NCBI GenBank assembly: GCA_030620005.1
Contig: JAUXAJ010000195.1
Location: 1-10,186, forward strand
Reading direction: 5' to 3'
Length of the DNA stretch: 10,186 nucleotides
DNA from: Promethearchaeota archaeon
Lineage (GTDB): Archaea; Asgardarchaeota; Lokiarchaeia; Sigynarchaeales; SOKP01
Shown here: piece by piece, positions 1 through 6,029 of the stretch
Numbering within the stretch: the first letter of the stretch is position 1
How the letters are laid out: each line of letters starts with the position of its first letter
Notes under the pieces: generated by a model
The model's input: the letters and a program-made list of their open reading frames with translations, nothing else
What the model was told of the DNA's origin: nothing
The model's database searches: none
Translations under genes and position numbers: made by a program

Positions 1-516
1 CCATAATTGGGACATGCAACGGGTTCCTGTTTAGGTTCTTCTTTTGTGGCGGGTGTTGGTGACGCTTTTTCTGCTAGTATTGGTTTTTTTTGATCTGTTT
101 TTGATGGTAGTGTTCCTCTTAATTCGCCCTTACCTTTCAAATCTAATAATATTGCCCTGACATCTTTCTTAGTTATGCCGGTACTCGCGCTAATTTGCTC
201 AACAGTTACGTTTGGATTTGATTCGAATTCAAACTTAACCACATTTCTTAGCTTTTGTCTATTCGCAACGGCGCGAATTTGACCTCCTATAATACAAATA
301 CCAATTAAAAGCGGAATAATACCCAACAGCGGAGTATTGAAAAACATGTGTCTATTAATAAAAATGCCATAAATTGCTGACCATATCAAGATTCCGGCAA
401 AAATCAGGCAGCAGACTGACGCTCCTCTAGTGTATTGGTTTTTTTCGTATTTTATCTCTAATCACCAAAAATTTTTTACTGTCTTTGTTTTTAACAATTT
501 CATTAATTTTTTTCAT
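1..516 (-). CDS. Two-TM membrane protein with winged-helix domain and C-terminal zinc-ribbon-like end; partial and frameshifted
   Basis: The protein begins at ATG 516 (MKKINEIVKNKDSKK) and runs off the window at base 1. As read, this frame stops after about 30 codons; removing one T from the T7 run at 439-445 joins it to a long open frame that reads to the window edge. The rebuilt protein has two hydrophobic segments (around CCLIFAGILIWSAIYGIF and PLLGIIPLLIGICIIGG), then a cytoplasmic helix-turn-helix-like stretch (VTVEQISASTGITKKDVRA, followed by LLDLKGKGELRG, a typical winged-helix layout), then a Pro/Lys/Glu linker and CPNYG at the edge. CPNYG resembles the first half of a zinc ribbon (CPxCG), but the second Cys is Tyr. 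Membrane proteins joining a winged helix to a zinc ribbon are common in archaea; the function is unknown. The coding nature is well supported by composition and domain order. The frameshift may be a homopolymer error. Confidence 0.65.
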
Positions 517-636
517 TTAATTAATACATCTTAGATTTAATAATCCTAAAAGTACTTCACGTTATAATTAAGTAATTTTATAAATACTTTGAAAGGATTA
601 ACATTTATATTTTTATGTTTTTCAAACTTTTTGTAT

Positions 637-659
637 GCATTTAATAAGAGTTTAAATGC
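637..659 (-). other. Hairpin at the 3' end of tRNA-Arg
   Basis: GCATTTAA (637-644) and TTAAATGC (652-659) form a perfect 8-bp inverted repeat with a 7-base loop. It starts at the discriminator base of the tRNA. It could mark 3'-end processing or slow transcription. No T-run follows on the minus strand, so it is not a typical archaeal terminator. Confidence 0.35.
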
Positions 660-686
660 GGGCCTGGCAGGAATCGAACCTGCGAC

Positions 687-715
687 GTCGGGTCAGGTTA
701 AATCTTCAACCTGAA
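687..715 (-). other. tRNA-Arg intron 2, variable loop (position 45/46), 29 nt
   Basis: The insert carries a perfect 7-bp hairpin, TCAGGTT with AACCTGA. It sits on a helix formed by exon bases TTGGG (722-718) and intron bases CCCGA. Bulges are ATT (717-715) and ACG (688-686 region). Cutting after the second base of each bulge leaves a normal 5-nt variable loop, ATGTC, whose last C pairs with G15. The BHB geometry is clear on the inner side and weak on the outer helix. Confidence 0.8.
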
Positions 716-739
716 ATCCCAATCCGAAGCCGGGCACCT

Positions 740-767
740 TCGACATCACATCCCGAAACGGTTAAAT
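740..767 (-). other. tRNA-Arg intron 1, D loop (position 21/22), 28 nt
   Basis: The D stem can only close if this segment is removed. A relaxed BHB fold is visible: central helix GATA (773-770) with TGTC (745-742), 5' bulge GAA (769-767), 3' bulge GAA (741-739). Cutting after the second base of each bulge gives a 10-nt D loop, AGCGGATAGA. The inner helix is weak (a CCG-TTT-CGG mini-hairpin), so the ends could be off by a few bases. Confidence 0.7.
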
Positions 768-809
768 TCTATCCGCTAGATTACAGGCCCTAAAAAGGCT
801 TAGACTTAA

Positions 810-827
810 CATGGACTTAAATCCATG
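810..827 (-). promoter_or_regulatory. Palindrome with TATA-like core upstream of tRNA-Arg
   Basis: CATGGA and TCCATG arms flank a CTTAAA centre. Read on the minus strand the centre is ATTTAAGT, about 26-30 bases before the first tRNA base, which is the usual distance for an archaeal TATA box. The symmetric arms could be a regulator site over the promoter. The assignment rests on position and symmetry only. Confidence 0.35.
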
Positions 828-943
828 AAATAAAGACCATTATATTATTTTCACGTGCCATTTCTAAAAAATTTTTTTAAAATAAATAGGATTAAATTTT
901 TTTAGTGTTAGAAGAAACTAAAATACAGAAAGATTTTTTACTA

Positions 944-1444
944 TTAAAGCGAAAATCTTACTACAATATATTTAAAAAAGGTTTTAAGAAGATTTCTACA
1001 CTTCATTGCTTCAGTCAAGCTTCCATGTATTTGAATAATGCCTTTCATGTAAGCGTCGGTAGCACTTAGTTCTCTTTTAAGCATTTTTATCAACCTTTCC
1101 TTGTCTATTATTAATCTTAATGTTGATTTATTTATTCCTTCGTGATATGATATTTTTCCTTTAGAGATCCTTAACCAGAAATTAAAATCAGGACCCTCCT
1201 CGTTTTTTATAAAAAATTGATAATTGTCATCAAAGTCTCTTGCTTCTTCACGGATCTCCTCTGAATTCTGCGCAACCCTTACTACGACCCTGATATAGTC
1301 CTTTAAAATTGCTTGAAAATCCGCACCTTCCTTTTCTATTTCCATTAATAGAGAATTTAAGTTCTTTGAATTAAGCATGGAATGGACATATTTTTTCGTT
1401 TTTTTTCTTCCAATATTGCTAATACATGATCTTAACTTAATCAT
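944..1444 (-). CDS. SCP2 (sterol carrier protein 2)-like domain protein
   Basis: This 166-residue protein is soluble and mixed alpha/beta. The second half follows the SCP2-like fold pattern: a beta pair (FNFWLRISKGKISYHEG), then a strand and helix (LRLIIDKERLIKMLKREL), then SATDAYMKGIIQIHGSLTEA and a final helix. The segment [ST]A[TY]MxGxIxIxGxLxxAM is the hallmark lipid-pocket region of the family. It aligns without gaps in this region to the second copy at 3448-3876. The N-terminal about 50 residues are basic and helical and are not shared. SCP2-like proteins bind hydrophobic ligands; the ligand here cannot be told. The start ATG at 1444 is the first in frame, with no Shine-Dalgarno seen, as expected for a short-leader archaeal mRNA. 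The gene stands alone between the tRNA-Arg and the repeat-bearing intergenic region. Confidence 0.75.
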   Translation of the reverse strand: MIKLRSCISNIGRKKTKKYVHSMLNSKNLNSLLMEIEKEGADFQAILKDYIRVVVRVAQNSEEIREEARDFDDNYQFFIKNEEGPDFNFWLRISKGKISYHEGINKSTLRLIIDKERLIKMLKRELSATDAYMKGIIQIHGSLTEAMKCRNLLKTFFKYIVVRFSL

Positions 1445-1618
1445 TTAAATGTTTTTACAAAAAATTAAAGACCATCGTTTTCTCAAATTTATTTGACGAT
1501 TAAAATTGAAAAATTTATATATTCTTAATTAACATTCCCATCTATTCTATATAAATATTGCGAATTCGGCTAATTCATGCTGTTTGAAATTGAAATTCTT
1601 GAGAATAAATTCTTCACG

Positions 1619-1714
1619 CTAACTATTAAGTTGAAATATTTATATTTCGAGAGTCTATAAAAATTTTAGAATTCAAAAAAATCAAAAGAAAATATTGAGA
1701 ATAAAATTTTTATA
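1619..1714. repeat. 96-bp direct repeat, copy 1
   Basis: This segment is 95/96 identical to 2773-2868, in the same orientation. Each copy carries two inverted repeats: GAAATAT-TT-ATATTTC (1633-1648 here) and a 12-bp pair TATAAAAATTTT (1656-1667) with AAAATTTTTATA (1703-1714) that ends the repeat. A shared 11-base tag, CGGCTAATTCA, lies upstream of both copies (1567-1577 and 2731-2741). The rest of the 1445-1783 gap is AT-rich with no gene visible. The repeat could be a small non-autonomous element, a duplicated regulatory region or a binding site cluster. Confidence 0.9.
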
Positions 1715-1783
1715 ATTAAAAATTTTAACTATGATTTCTGAAAAAAAAAGTTATGACTTGTTCATAAATTTAGAGGAACTATG

Positions 1784-2551
1784 TTAAATGAGCATCATGA
1801 TAATGATTGCCATGTAATTAAAGAAAAAATGTGCAATTACACCTGGCCAAATGCTTCTCGTTTTAATGAAGACCACACCCATGAGCCATCCCGATACTAT
1901 TTGAAAAATCAACGTGATGCTCGAGAAAATTGGATCTCTATCGCCTAATATCCAGATCGAACCAAAAAAGTCTAGCGGAATGTGAAACACGCCGAAAAGA
2001 ATTCCGCTCCAGAAACACGCTTTTTTTTGATCCAATGCTCTTTCTAATTTGGTTTGATAAAAACTTCGAAATTGCCACTCTTCAATAAAAACAGGCGTGA
2101 GTAAACCCAAGATAAGTGCTAACGGCGTTAATCCATTTACAGGAAAACTGATCAGCACGGAAAGGATTCCCCATAAAATGCTAAAACCAATCAAGACAAT
2201 TGCGGGATGCCACGCTTTTTGAGCGTGACTAATCAATCCTAAATCACTCACCTTTCGGCGATGAATGCCTACTTCAAGAATGAATGGAATTGCTAAAATC
2301 AAGAAGAAATGAATTGAAAGAGAATGATTTTCAGTAATGTGCAGGGAAGGAATGTATATCAACAAATCAAGCGCAATCAAAATAAATGATATTACATAAA
2401 CAATTCCTATTTCCATGTATTCTCTTTTTGAGTTCTCAGCAGTAGGGAGTGGGTTCGGAAAAGGTCCTACTTTTCTATAAATTAAGAGTAGAAAGAGAGA
2501 TAATAATAACCCTCCAGCAAGTTGACTCAATACTAGACCAAGATTTACCAT
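1784..2551 (-). CDS. CPBP family intramembrane metalloprotease (Abi/CaaX-protease-like)
   Basis: This 255-residue protein has about six to eight hydrophobic helices. The three catalytic motifs of the CPBP (CAAX protease and bacteriocin-processing) family are present and in order: EEWQFR (Glu157, Glu158, Arg162), FGVFH (Phe186 to His190) and HFFFN (His241, Asn245). All lie in the C-terminal half in predicted membrane segments, and the length is typical. In eukaryotes the related Rce1 trims prenylated CaaX proteins; prokaryotic members have varied roles in peptide processing and self-immunity, and the substrate here is unknown. The small GTPase in this window lacks a CaaX tail, so no direct link is supported. 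The gene is isolated, and the two flanking 96-bp repeats suggest it may be a unit that was inserted or duplicated. ATG 2551 gives a good N-terminal membrane helix. Confidence 0.88.
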   Translation of the reverse strand: MVNLGLVLSQLAGGLLLSLFLLLIYRKVGPFPNPLPTAENSKREYMEIGIVYVISFILIALDLLIYIPSLHITENHSLSIHFFLILAIPFILEVGIHRRKVSDLGLISHAQKAWHPAIVLIGFSILWGILSVLISFPVNGLTPLALILGLLTPVFIEEWQFRSFYQTKLERALDQKKACFWSGILFGVFHIPLDFFGSIWILGDRDPIFSSITLIFQIVSGWLMGVVFIKTRSIWPGVIAHFFFNYMAIIIMMLI

Positions 2552-2701
2552 AAATTAAGAAAAGCCATGAATGATTTTAAATGTTATTCTTCCAATTTAA
2601 GAGATTTATTTGAAACTTTTATTGAAATTTTTGATCTTGCGGATATAAACCAAATAATAATATCTTGCTAAAATAGAAAATAAATATTGAAGTTCTTGAC
2701 C

Positions 2702-2765
2702 AATCAGCAGGCACAACTTAAATAAGATTTCGGCTAATTCAGCTAGCACAACTTGAATAAAGATT
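2702..2765. repeat. Imperfect tandem repeat, about 30-34 bp per unit
   Basis: AATCAGCAGGCACAACTTAA (from 2702) is repeated as AATTCAGCTAGCACAACTTG (from 2736), with the following AATAAGATT also repeated as AATAAAGATT. The two units lie just before copy 2 of the 96-bp repeat. The GCACAACTT core could be a binding site. The stretch 2552-2772 shows no gene. Confidence 0.6.
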
Positions 2766-2772
2766 CTTAACA

Positions 2773-2868
2773 CTAACTATTAAGTTGAAATATTTATATT
2801 TCGAGAGTCTATAAAAATTTTTGAATTCAAAAAAATCAAAAGAAAATATTGAGAATAAAATTTTTATA
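2773..2868. repeat. 96-bp direct repeat, copy 2
   Basis: It differs from 1619-1714 at a single base. The inverted repeats are at 2787-2802 (GAAATAT-TT-ATATTTC) and 2810-2821 with 2857-2868 (12 bp). Both copies precede different sequence on their right, so the match ends sharply at the 12-bp arm. Confidence 0.9.
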
Positions 2869-2903
2869 GTTTTGATTATTACTTTGTATATATTTGGTTG
2901 CGC

Positions 2904-2934
2904 GTGGATCGTTTCTGTTGCTCCACCCTTTTTT
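2904..2934 (+). terminator. Stem-loop followed by T6
   Basis: GTGGA (2904-2908) and TCCAC (2922-2926) form a 5-bp stem with a 13-base loop, followed by CC and six T (2929-2934). A short RNA starting from the TATA-like sequence inside repeat copy 2 and ending here is possible. No protein is encoded on this strand before it. Confidence 0.35.
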
Positions 2935-2937
2935 ACT

Positions 2938-2976
2938 CGTTTTGACAAGTGTTATTTGGTGCAGATTCGTAAAACG
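2938..2976 (+). other. Long-loop inverted repeat upstream of tRNA-Asp
   Basis: CGTTTT (2938-2943) pairs with AAAACG (2971-2976) around a 27-base loop. It is close to the tRNA-Asp promoter zone. No gene is recognised in 2869-3024; this stretch and the preceding hairpin are the only structures seen. Confidence 0.25.
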
Positions 2977-3039
2977 GTGTTCTTATTGCGGCTTCCTTAG
3001 CTAATAAATCGCAAGCAAATCAAAGCCCACATAGTGTAG

Positions 3040-3070
3040 AGTTGAGTTTTATATCAAATCAGACGCACAG
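3040..3070 (+). other. tRNA-Asp intron 1, D loop (position 15/16), 31 nt
   Basis: Exon bases GTGT (3034-3037) pair with intron bases GCAC (3065-3068) as the 4-bp central helix. Bulges are AGA (3038-3040) and AGC (3069-3071); cutting after the second base of each leaves an 11-nt D loop with G18G19. Inner pairing is short (GTT with GAC, then TTGA with TCAA). Confidence 0.75.
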
Positions 3071-3116
3071 CACGGTCTAGCATTCGGGACTGTCACTCCT
3101 GCGACGCGGGTTCAAA

Positions 3117-3146
3117 AGATTCGGCGAGATACTCCGAACATGGAAC
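3117..3146 (+). other. tRNA-Asp intron 2, T loop (position 59/60), 30 nt
   Basis: Exon bases TTCA (3111-3114) pair with intron bases TGGA (3141-3144) as the central helix. Bulges are AAA (3115-3117) and ACT (3145-3147). The inner stem is TTCGG with CCGAA. Cutting after the second bulge base gives the standard 7-nt T loop TTCAAAT. The unspliced T loop would be far too long, so the intron is required. Confidence 0.88.
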
Positions 3147-3164
3147 TCCCGCTGTGGGCGCTCA

Positions 3165-3170
3165 TTTTTT
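3165..3170 (+). terminator. T-run after tRNA-Asp
   Basis: Six T follow the tRNA 3' end by four bases, and more T-rich sequence follows (CCTTCTTTCTTC). This fits an archaeal T-tract terminator. Confidence 0.6.
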
Positions 3171-3322
3171 CCTTCTTTCTTCGTTCCTAATGTAATTTTC
3201 TTAAAAAAAATAATTATAAAATGGAAAAAAAAAATGTCATGATCGTGAAAAAATGCGAAAGTTTTAATGAGACCTTTTTTCATTCAATTAAAAACTAATT
3301 ATTTAAAACGAAGTAACTTCAA

Positions 3323-3341
3323 GCTTTTTATAGTAAAAAGC
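3323..3341. promoter_or_regulatory. Perfect palindrome upstream of the second SCP2-like gene
   Basis: GCTTTTTA and TAAAAAGC (8 bp) flank TAG. The site lies about 107 bases before ATG 3448, next to a TATA-like TATGTATATTTG. It may be an operator. Further on, a decamer AAAAACCAAT is repeated in tandem (3411-3430) in the probable leader. The gap 3171-3447 has no other recognised feature. Confidence 0.35.
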
Positions 3342-3447
3342 ATTATGTATATTTGCAATTTTTCTTGAATAATATGAAAAATTCAATTCGAAAAAATAAA
3401 ATCAATAATTAAAAACCAATAAAAACCAATAAAGAAGGTTGATAATA

Positions 3448-3876
3448 ATGGTTGATGATTCATTAGTAAGTGATTTAAAAGCGCTTTTTGCAGGTGGCGC
3501 TGATGCGGCAAAACCAGAAGATGCACTTAAGATATTCGAATTCTGGAAGCAAGTTGCAATGGAAAACGAAGATTTAAAGGAAGAACTTGAAGATATGGAT
3601 ATTAAGGTCCAAATGGTTCTTTCCGATGTCGACAAGAAGTTCTGGGTAATTGCTAAAGAAGGCAAGGTTGAATACGGAGAAGGCGAAACAGAGAATCCCT
3701 CTTTCACATTTACCGCCATTTAAGCCGTTGGTGCAGGAATGCTCTTAGGTGAAGTTGACGCAACTAGCGCCTACATGGCTGGGGACATTACCGTAGAAGG
3801 AAATCTTCAAGACGCTATGGCTTTTCAAGAAATAATTGAATTGGCCACAGAAGCATTCGAAGATTTAACAGAATAG
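3448..3876 (+). pseudogene. SCP2-like domain protein interrupted by an in-frame TAA
   Basis: The frame from ATG 3448 (MVDDSLVSDLKALF) encodes 91 residues, then TAA at 3721-3723, then 50 further residues in the same frame ending at TAG 3874. Across the stop the protein aligns without gaps to the intact SCP2-like protein at 944-1444: FWVIAKEGKVEYGEG matches FWLRISKGKISYHEG, and ATSAYMAGDITVEGNLQDAM matches ATDAYMKGIIQIHGSLTEAM. The stop falls where the paralogue has Lys, so one base change (from AAA or CAA) would explain it. GGTTGAT just upstream of ATG 3448 is a weak ribosome site and favours this start over the TTG at 3439. The downstream half is well conserved, which argues for a recent mutation or a sequencing error rather than old decay. 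The full product would be about 142 residues, acidic and soluble. Confidence 0.8.
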
Positions 3877-3926
3877 ACACGAATATTTAATGTCTCGCAT
3901 TAAAAAATTTTTCAAAATTTCCTTTC

Positions 3927-3969
3927 TTTTTTTTAATAACTATATTTTTTATTATTTTCTCTTTTTTTT
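3927..3969 (+). terminator. T-rich tracts between convergent genes
   Basis: T8 (3927-3934), T6 (3945-3950) and T8 (3962-3969) follow the SCP2-like gene by about 50 bases, in the gap before the convergent U32 gene. This is the usual form of an archaeal terminator for plus-strand transcription. No strong hairpin is needed or seen. Confidence 0.5.
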
Positions 3970-3991
3970 AAGTCAATGTAATTATTACTAC

Positions 3992-5239
3992 TTATCTTTT
4001 TATTAATTTAAAGATTTTGTCGTTTTTTTTAACGGGTTTATCCATTAGGAGTCCCACAGCGAAATGATGTCCTTTAGAAGCTAAAGTCGTTTCGGTAAGA
4101 TTCTTTTTCTGCTTTATTTGAATTGAATTAATCTTCTGGCGCAAATAAGTATCCGTATGTGTTCCAATAACGAATATTTCGTCATCAAGTTTCAATTTTC
4201 CCGCAGTTAAGAGAATTTTAGCCGCTTTTTTCTCAGGAAAGTAGGACAACACTTTACCTATCTCAATTTTCTTAAATTTTGAAACGTTACCATCGGCATC
4301 TCTCTGAATTTCGCTTCCTTTAGGCAAATCAAAGTAAAATCCAGTAGAGAATCCCCTGTTGTAGACTTTATTCAAGCGCTCAAGCCATTCTTGGATTTTT
4401 TTTATAGTATAAGAACCATCATAATAAGAGTCAATAGCTTCGCGATAACAAGCGGTAGTTTCGTCGATGTATAATGGGTCTCTCATGCGACCTTCTATTT
4501 TAAAGGCGTCAATATTTGCTTTAATTAAATCTGGAATGTATTCAATCATGCGGAGATCTTTCGCGTTGATGAAGAAAACGCCATCGTAAATAAATTCGTT
4601 ATTTTGGTCGTCGTATACTTTCCATCTTCTCCTACAAGGTTGAACGCACCTACCTCTATTAGCAGAATAAGCTTGTGAACCACAAATTTCCGCAGAGAAG
4701 TAGCACCGACCTGAAATTGAGGTACATTGGGCACCGTGAACAAATACTTCAATTTCACTCGATTTTAATTTCCCTTTAATTTGCCTGATTTGCTTTAGTG
4801 ATAGTTCTCTTGCTAAAATTAACCTTTGAGCGCCTAACGATTCATAGAATTTGGCAGAGTTTGAATTAGAAATGCTCGCTTGGGTGGAAATGTGAAAATC
4901 TAACCCGTAATCTTTGGCTAATTGAATTGCTCCTAGGTCGTGAACTATAATCGCATCAATTTCGGCTTCTGCTGCTTTTATCATTATTTTTTGTAATAAT
5001 CCAAGCTCATTTTCGTAAACAATTACATTTGTTGTAAGATACGCTTTCATGTTGTTGTCGTGGCATTTTTTTACGATGGAAGGTAAATCGTTTAATTTAA
5101 AGTTGTCGCCATATATTCTCATGTTTAGAGATTCAACGCCAAAGTAAACGGCGTCTGCGTTGCTTAAAACTGCGTTTAAAGATTTGTAATTTTTCAGAGG
5201 TGCCATTAATTCTACTTTCTTAAGATTCGTCTTGGACAT
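3992..5239 (-). CDS. Peptidase U32 family protein, TrhP/YegQ-like (probable tRNA hydroxylation protein)
   Basis: The 415-residue protein opens with VELMAPLKNYKSLNAVLSNAD, the typical U32 N-terminus, and carries the U32 signature EVFVHGAQCTSISGRCYFS (Glu164 to Ser182). Cysteines 172, 179, 198 and 202 (the last two in GRCVQPC) are placed as in members that bind an iron-sulfur cluster. KIEGRMRDPLY (about 248-258) and a C-terminal beta-barrel-like part follow. Length and order match the bacterial YegQ/TrhP group, which takes part in prephenate-dependent 5-hydroxylation of U34 in tRNA; the relative RlhA acts on 23S rRNA. The old name peptidase is probably wrong for this group. In this archaeon an RNA-modification role is inference. 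ATG 5239 is the first start in frame, with a TATA-like TTATATTATATTTA about 20 bases upstream, fitting a leaderless or near-leaderless mRNA. The GTPase gene is 105 bases upstream on the same strand. Confidence 0.85.
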   Translation of the reverse strand: MSKTNLKKVELMAPLKNYKSLNAVLSNADAVYFGVESLNMRIYGDNFKLNDLPSIVKKCHDNNMKAYLTTNVIVYENELGLLQKIMIKAAEAEIDAIIVHDLGAIQLAKDYGLDFHISTQASISNSNSAKFYESLGAQRLILARELSLKQIRQIKGKLKSSEIEVFVHGAQCTSISGRCYFSAEICGSQAYSANRGRCVQPCRRRWKVYDDQNNEFIYDGVFFINAKDLRMIEYIPDLIKANIDAFKIEGRMRDPLYIDETTACYREAIDSYYDGSYTIKKIQEWLERLNKVYNRGFSTGFYFDLPKGSEIQRDADGNVSKFKKIEIGKVLSYFPEKKAAKILLTAGKLKLDDEIFVIGTHTDTYLRQKINSIQIKQKKNLTETTLASKGHHFAVGLLMDKPVKKNDKIFKLIKR

Positions 5240-5344
5240 TTTTCAAACTAAATATAATATAATAATGATTATATCTTAATGGAATTAAATGGTCTTTATT
5301 ATTCTTAGTGATTATATAAAATATTAAATAAAAAAAAGAAAATT

Positions 5345-5896
5345 CTAGATTAATCCGTGATTTTTTAATATAACACGAGTTAAATCCTCAAAAATTACCC
5401 CTACATTCTCTCCAGTTACAGAAGAACATTCGATATAACTATGAAGATTATGGGTTTGACATATTTTTTCGCTTTCTTCATGCGACACTGACCTTTGTTC
5501 CTTGAGGTCTATTTTTCCTCCTACCATGATAATAGGAATTATTTCTTTTTTTTCATCACTTTTCAATCCTTCGTTGAACATTTTTAACCATGTGCCAATT
5601 TCTGTTATAGTTTTATATCTAGTAACGTCAAACATGAAGATGCCTCCGGAAGAGCCGCTTGAATATGCGGGAAGTAGAAACTGGAACTGTTCTTCACCTC
5701 CTATATCCCAAATTTGAAGAACCACGCTTAAGTCTTCAATATCCATGTATTTCACGAATATTTCAGCGCCCATCGTAATCCTAGTGCTAAGCTCAAAAAA
5801 TCCGGTTAGGAATAAATGTGTTAAAGTGGTTTTTCCTACTCCTCCTTCGCCAAATATGCATATTTTAAAACTTGCATCTACTTCTTGAATACAAAT
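5345..5896 (-). CDS. Ras/Rab-like small GTPase; start codon unresolved
   Basis: The frame is open from 5896 (after TGA 5899-5897) to the stop at 5345, about 175-183 residues, a full small GTPase domain. G1 is GEGGVGKT (5851-5828). The switch I Thr is in TRITMGAEIF. G3 is WDIGGEEQF. G4 is GGKIDL, with Gly in place of the usual Asn of NKxD. G5 is ECSSVTGENV. There is no C-terminal Cys, so no prenylation site. The many small GTPases of Asgard archaea make this assignment natural; the regulatory role is unknown. No ATG, GTG or TTG lies in frame between TGA 5899 and the P-loop; the first in-frame ATG (5773) would remove the P-loop and cannot be right. Either a one-base error exists (GTG 5900 is one frame off), or the start is on a separate upstream exon near 6007. 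Confidence 0.85.
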   Translation of the reverse strand: MCIQEVDASFKICIFGEGGVGKTTLTHLFLTGFFELSTRITMGAEIFVKYMDIEDLSVVLQIWDIGGEEQFQFLLPAYSSGSSGGIFMFDVTRYKTITEIGTWLKMFNEGLKSDEKKEIIPIIMVGGKIDLKEQRSVSHEESEKICQTHNLHSYIECSSVTGENVGVIFEDLTRVILKNHGLI

Positions 5897-6029
5897 TCAC
5901 TTGTTTTTTTGGTATTTTATTACTTTATATAATTTAATTAATAATTATATTTATTAAGTAATGTATATAATTCTATTAGTTTTGATTTTAAAAAAAGTAG
6001 AATACATGCTTTTTTTTAGTGATACATGT

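Larger units (their letters stand above)
659..790 (-). tRNA. tRNA-Arg (anticodon TCG) with two non-canonical introns
   Basis: On the minus strand the 5' acceptor GGGCCTG (790-784) pairs with CAGGCCC (666-660), with discriminator G at 659 and no encoded CCA. The D stem is ATCT (781-778) with AGGT (739-736). The anticodon arm is CCCGG-CTTCGGA-TTGGG (734-718), anticodon TCG at 727-725. The T arm is GCAGG-TTCGATT-CCTGC. Removing two inserts (767-740 and 715-687) leaves a 75-nt tRNA with T8-A14, G15-C48, G18G19, A21, T33, a 5-nt variable loop ATGTC, and Arg-type identity. The TCG loop and T arm closely resemble eukaryotic tRNA-Arg(TCG). It should read CGA and possibly other CGN codons after U34 modification. 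The uninterrupted anticodon loop is unusual for an intron-containing archaeal tRNA. Confidence 0.9.
3025..3160 (+). tRNA. tRNA-Asp (anticodon GTC) with two non-canonical introns
   Basis: Acceptor GCCCACA (3025-3031) pairs with TGTGGGC (3153-3159), with discriminator G at 3160 and no CCA. The anticodon arm is CGGGA-CTGTCAC-TCCTG (3085-3101), anticodon GTC at 3092-3094. The T stem is GCGGG (3106-3110) with CCCGC (3148-3152). The D stem is GTGT (3034-3037) with GCAT (3080-3083), weak with two G-U pairs. Removing 3040-3070 and 3117-3146 leaves 75 nt with G18G19, G15-C48, T33, a 4-nt variable loop, and a normal T loop TTCAAAT. The anticodon loop itself is uninterrupted. A T6 run follows the gene. 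Transcription is on the plus strand, opposite to the neighbouring protein gene upstream. Confidence 0.92.

Noticed and set aside
425..475. Intron as the cause of the frameshift in the first gene
   Set aside because: No BHB with frame-restoring cuts was found; a one-base change in the T7 run is simpler.
691..710. tRNA-Phe-like anticodon loop TTGAAGA within the tRNA-Arg gene
   Set aside because: It lies in the perfect hairpin of intron 2. Using it as anticodon leaves a variable region of the wrong size and no D-stem pairing; the TCG solution satisfies all tertiary pairs.
725..760. tRNA-Glu reading using TTC in GTTTCGG
   Set aside because: It would leave more than 20 extra bases before the T stem and an atypical loop; this TTC belongs to intron 1.
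2739..2948. Minus-strand ORF of 69 codons over repeat copy 2
   Set aside because: It runs through the AT-rich repeat and hairpins, has no protein-like pattern, and shares no match with copy 1 in coding form.
3077..3283. Minus-strand ORF of 68 codons
   Set aside because: It lies antisense to tRNA-Asp and continues into poly-Lys/Phe low-complexity sequence.
3402..3719. Minus-strand ORF of 105 codons
   Set aside because: It is the antisense of the SCP2-like gene, Ser/Phe-rich as expected of a shadow frame.
3700..3740. Intron as the cause of the TAA in the SCP2-like gene
   Set aside because: The protein on both sides aligns to the paralogue without a gap, so nothing is inserted; no BHB fold is seen.
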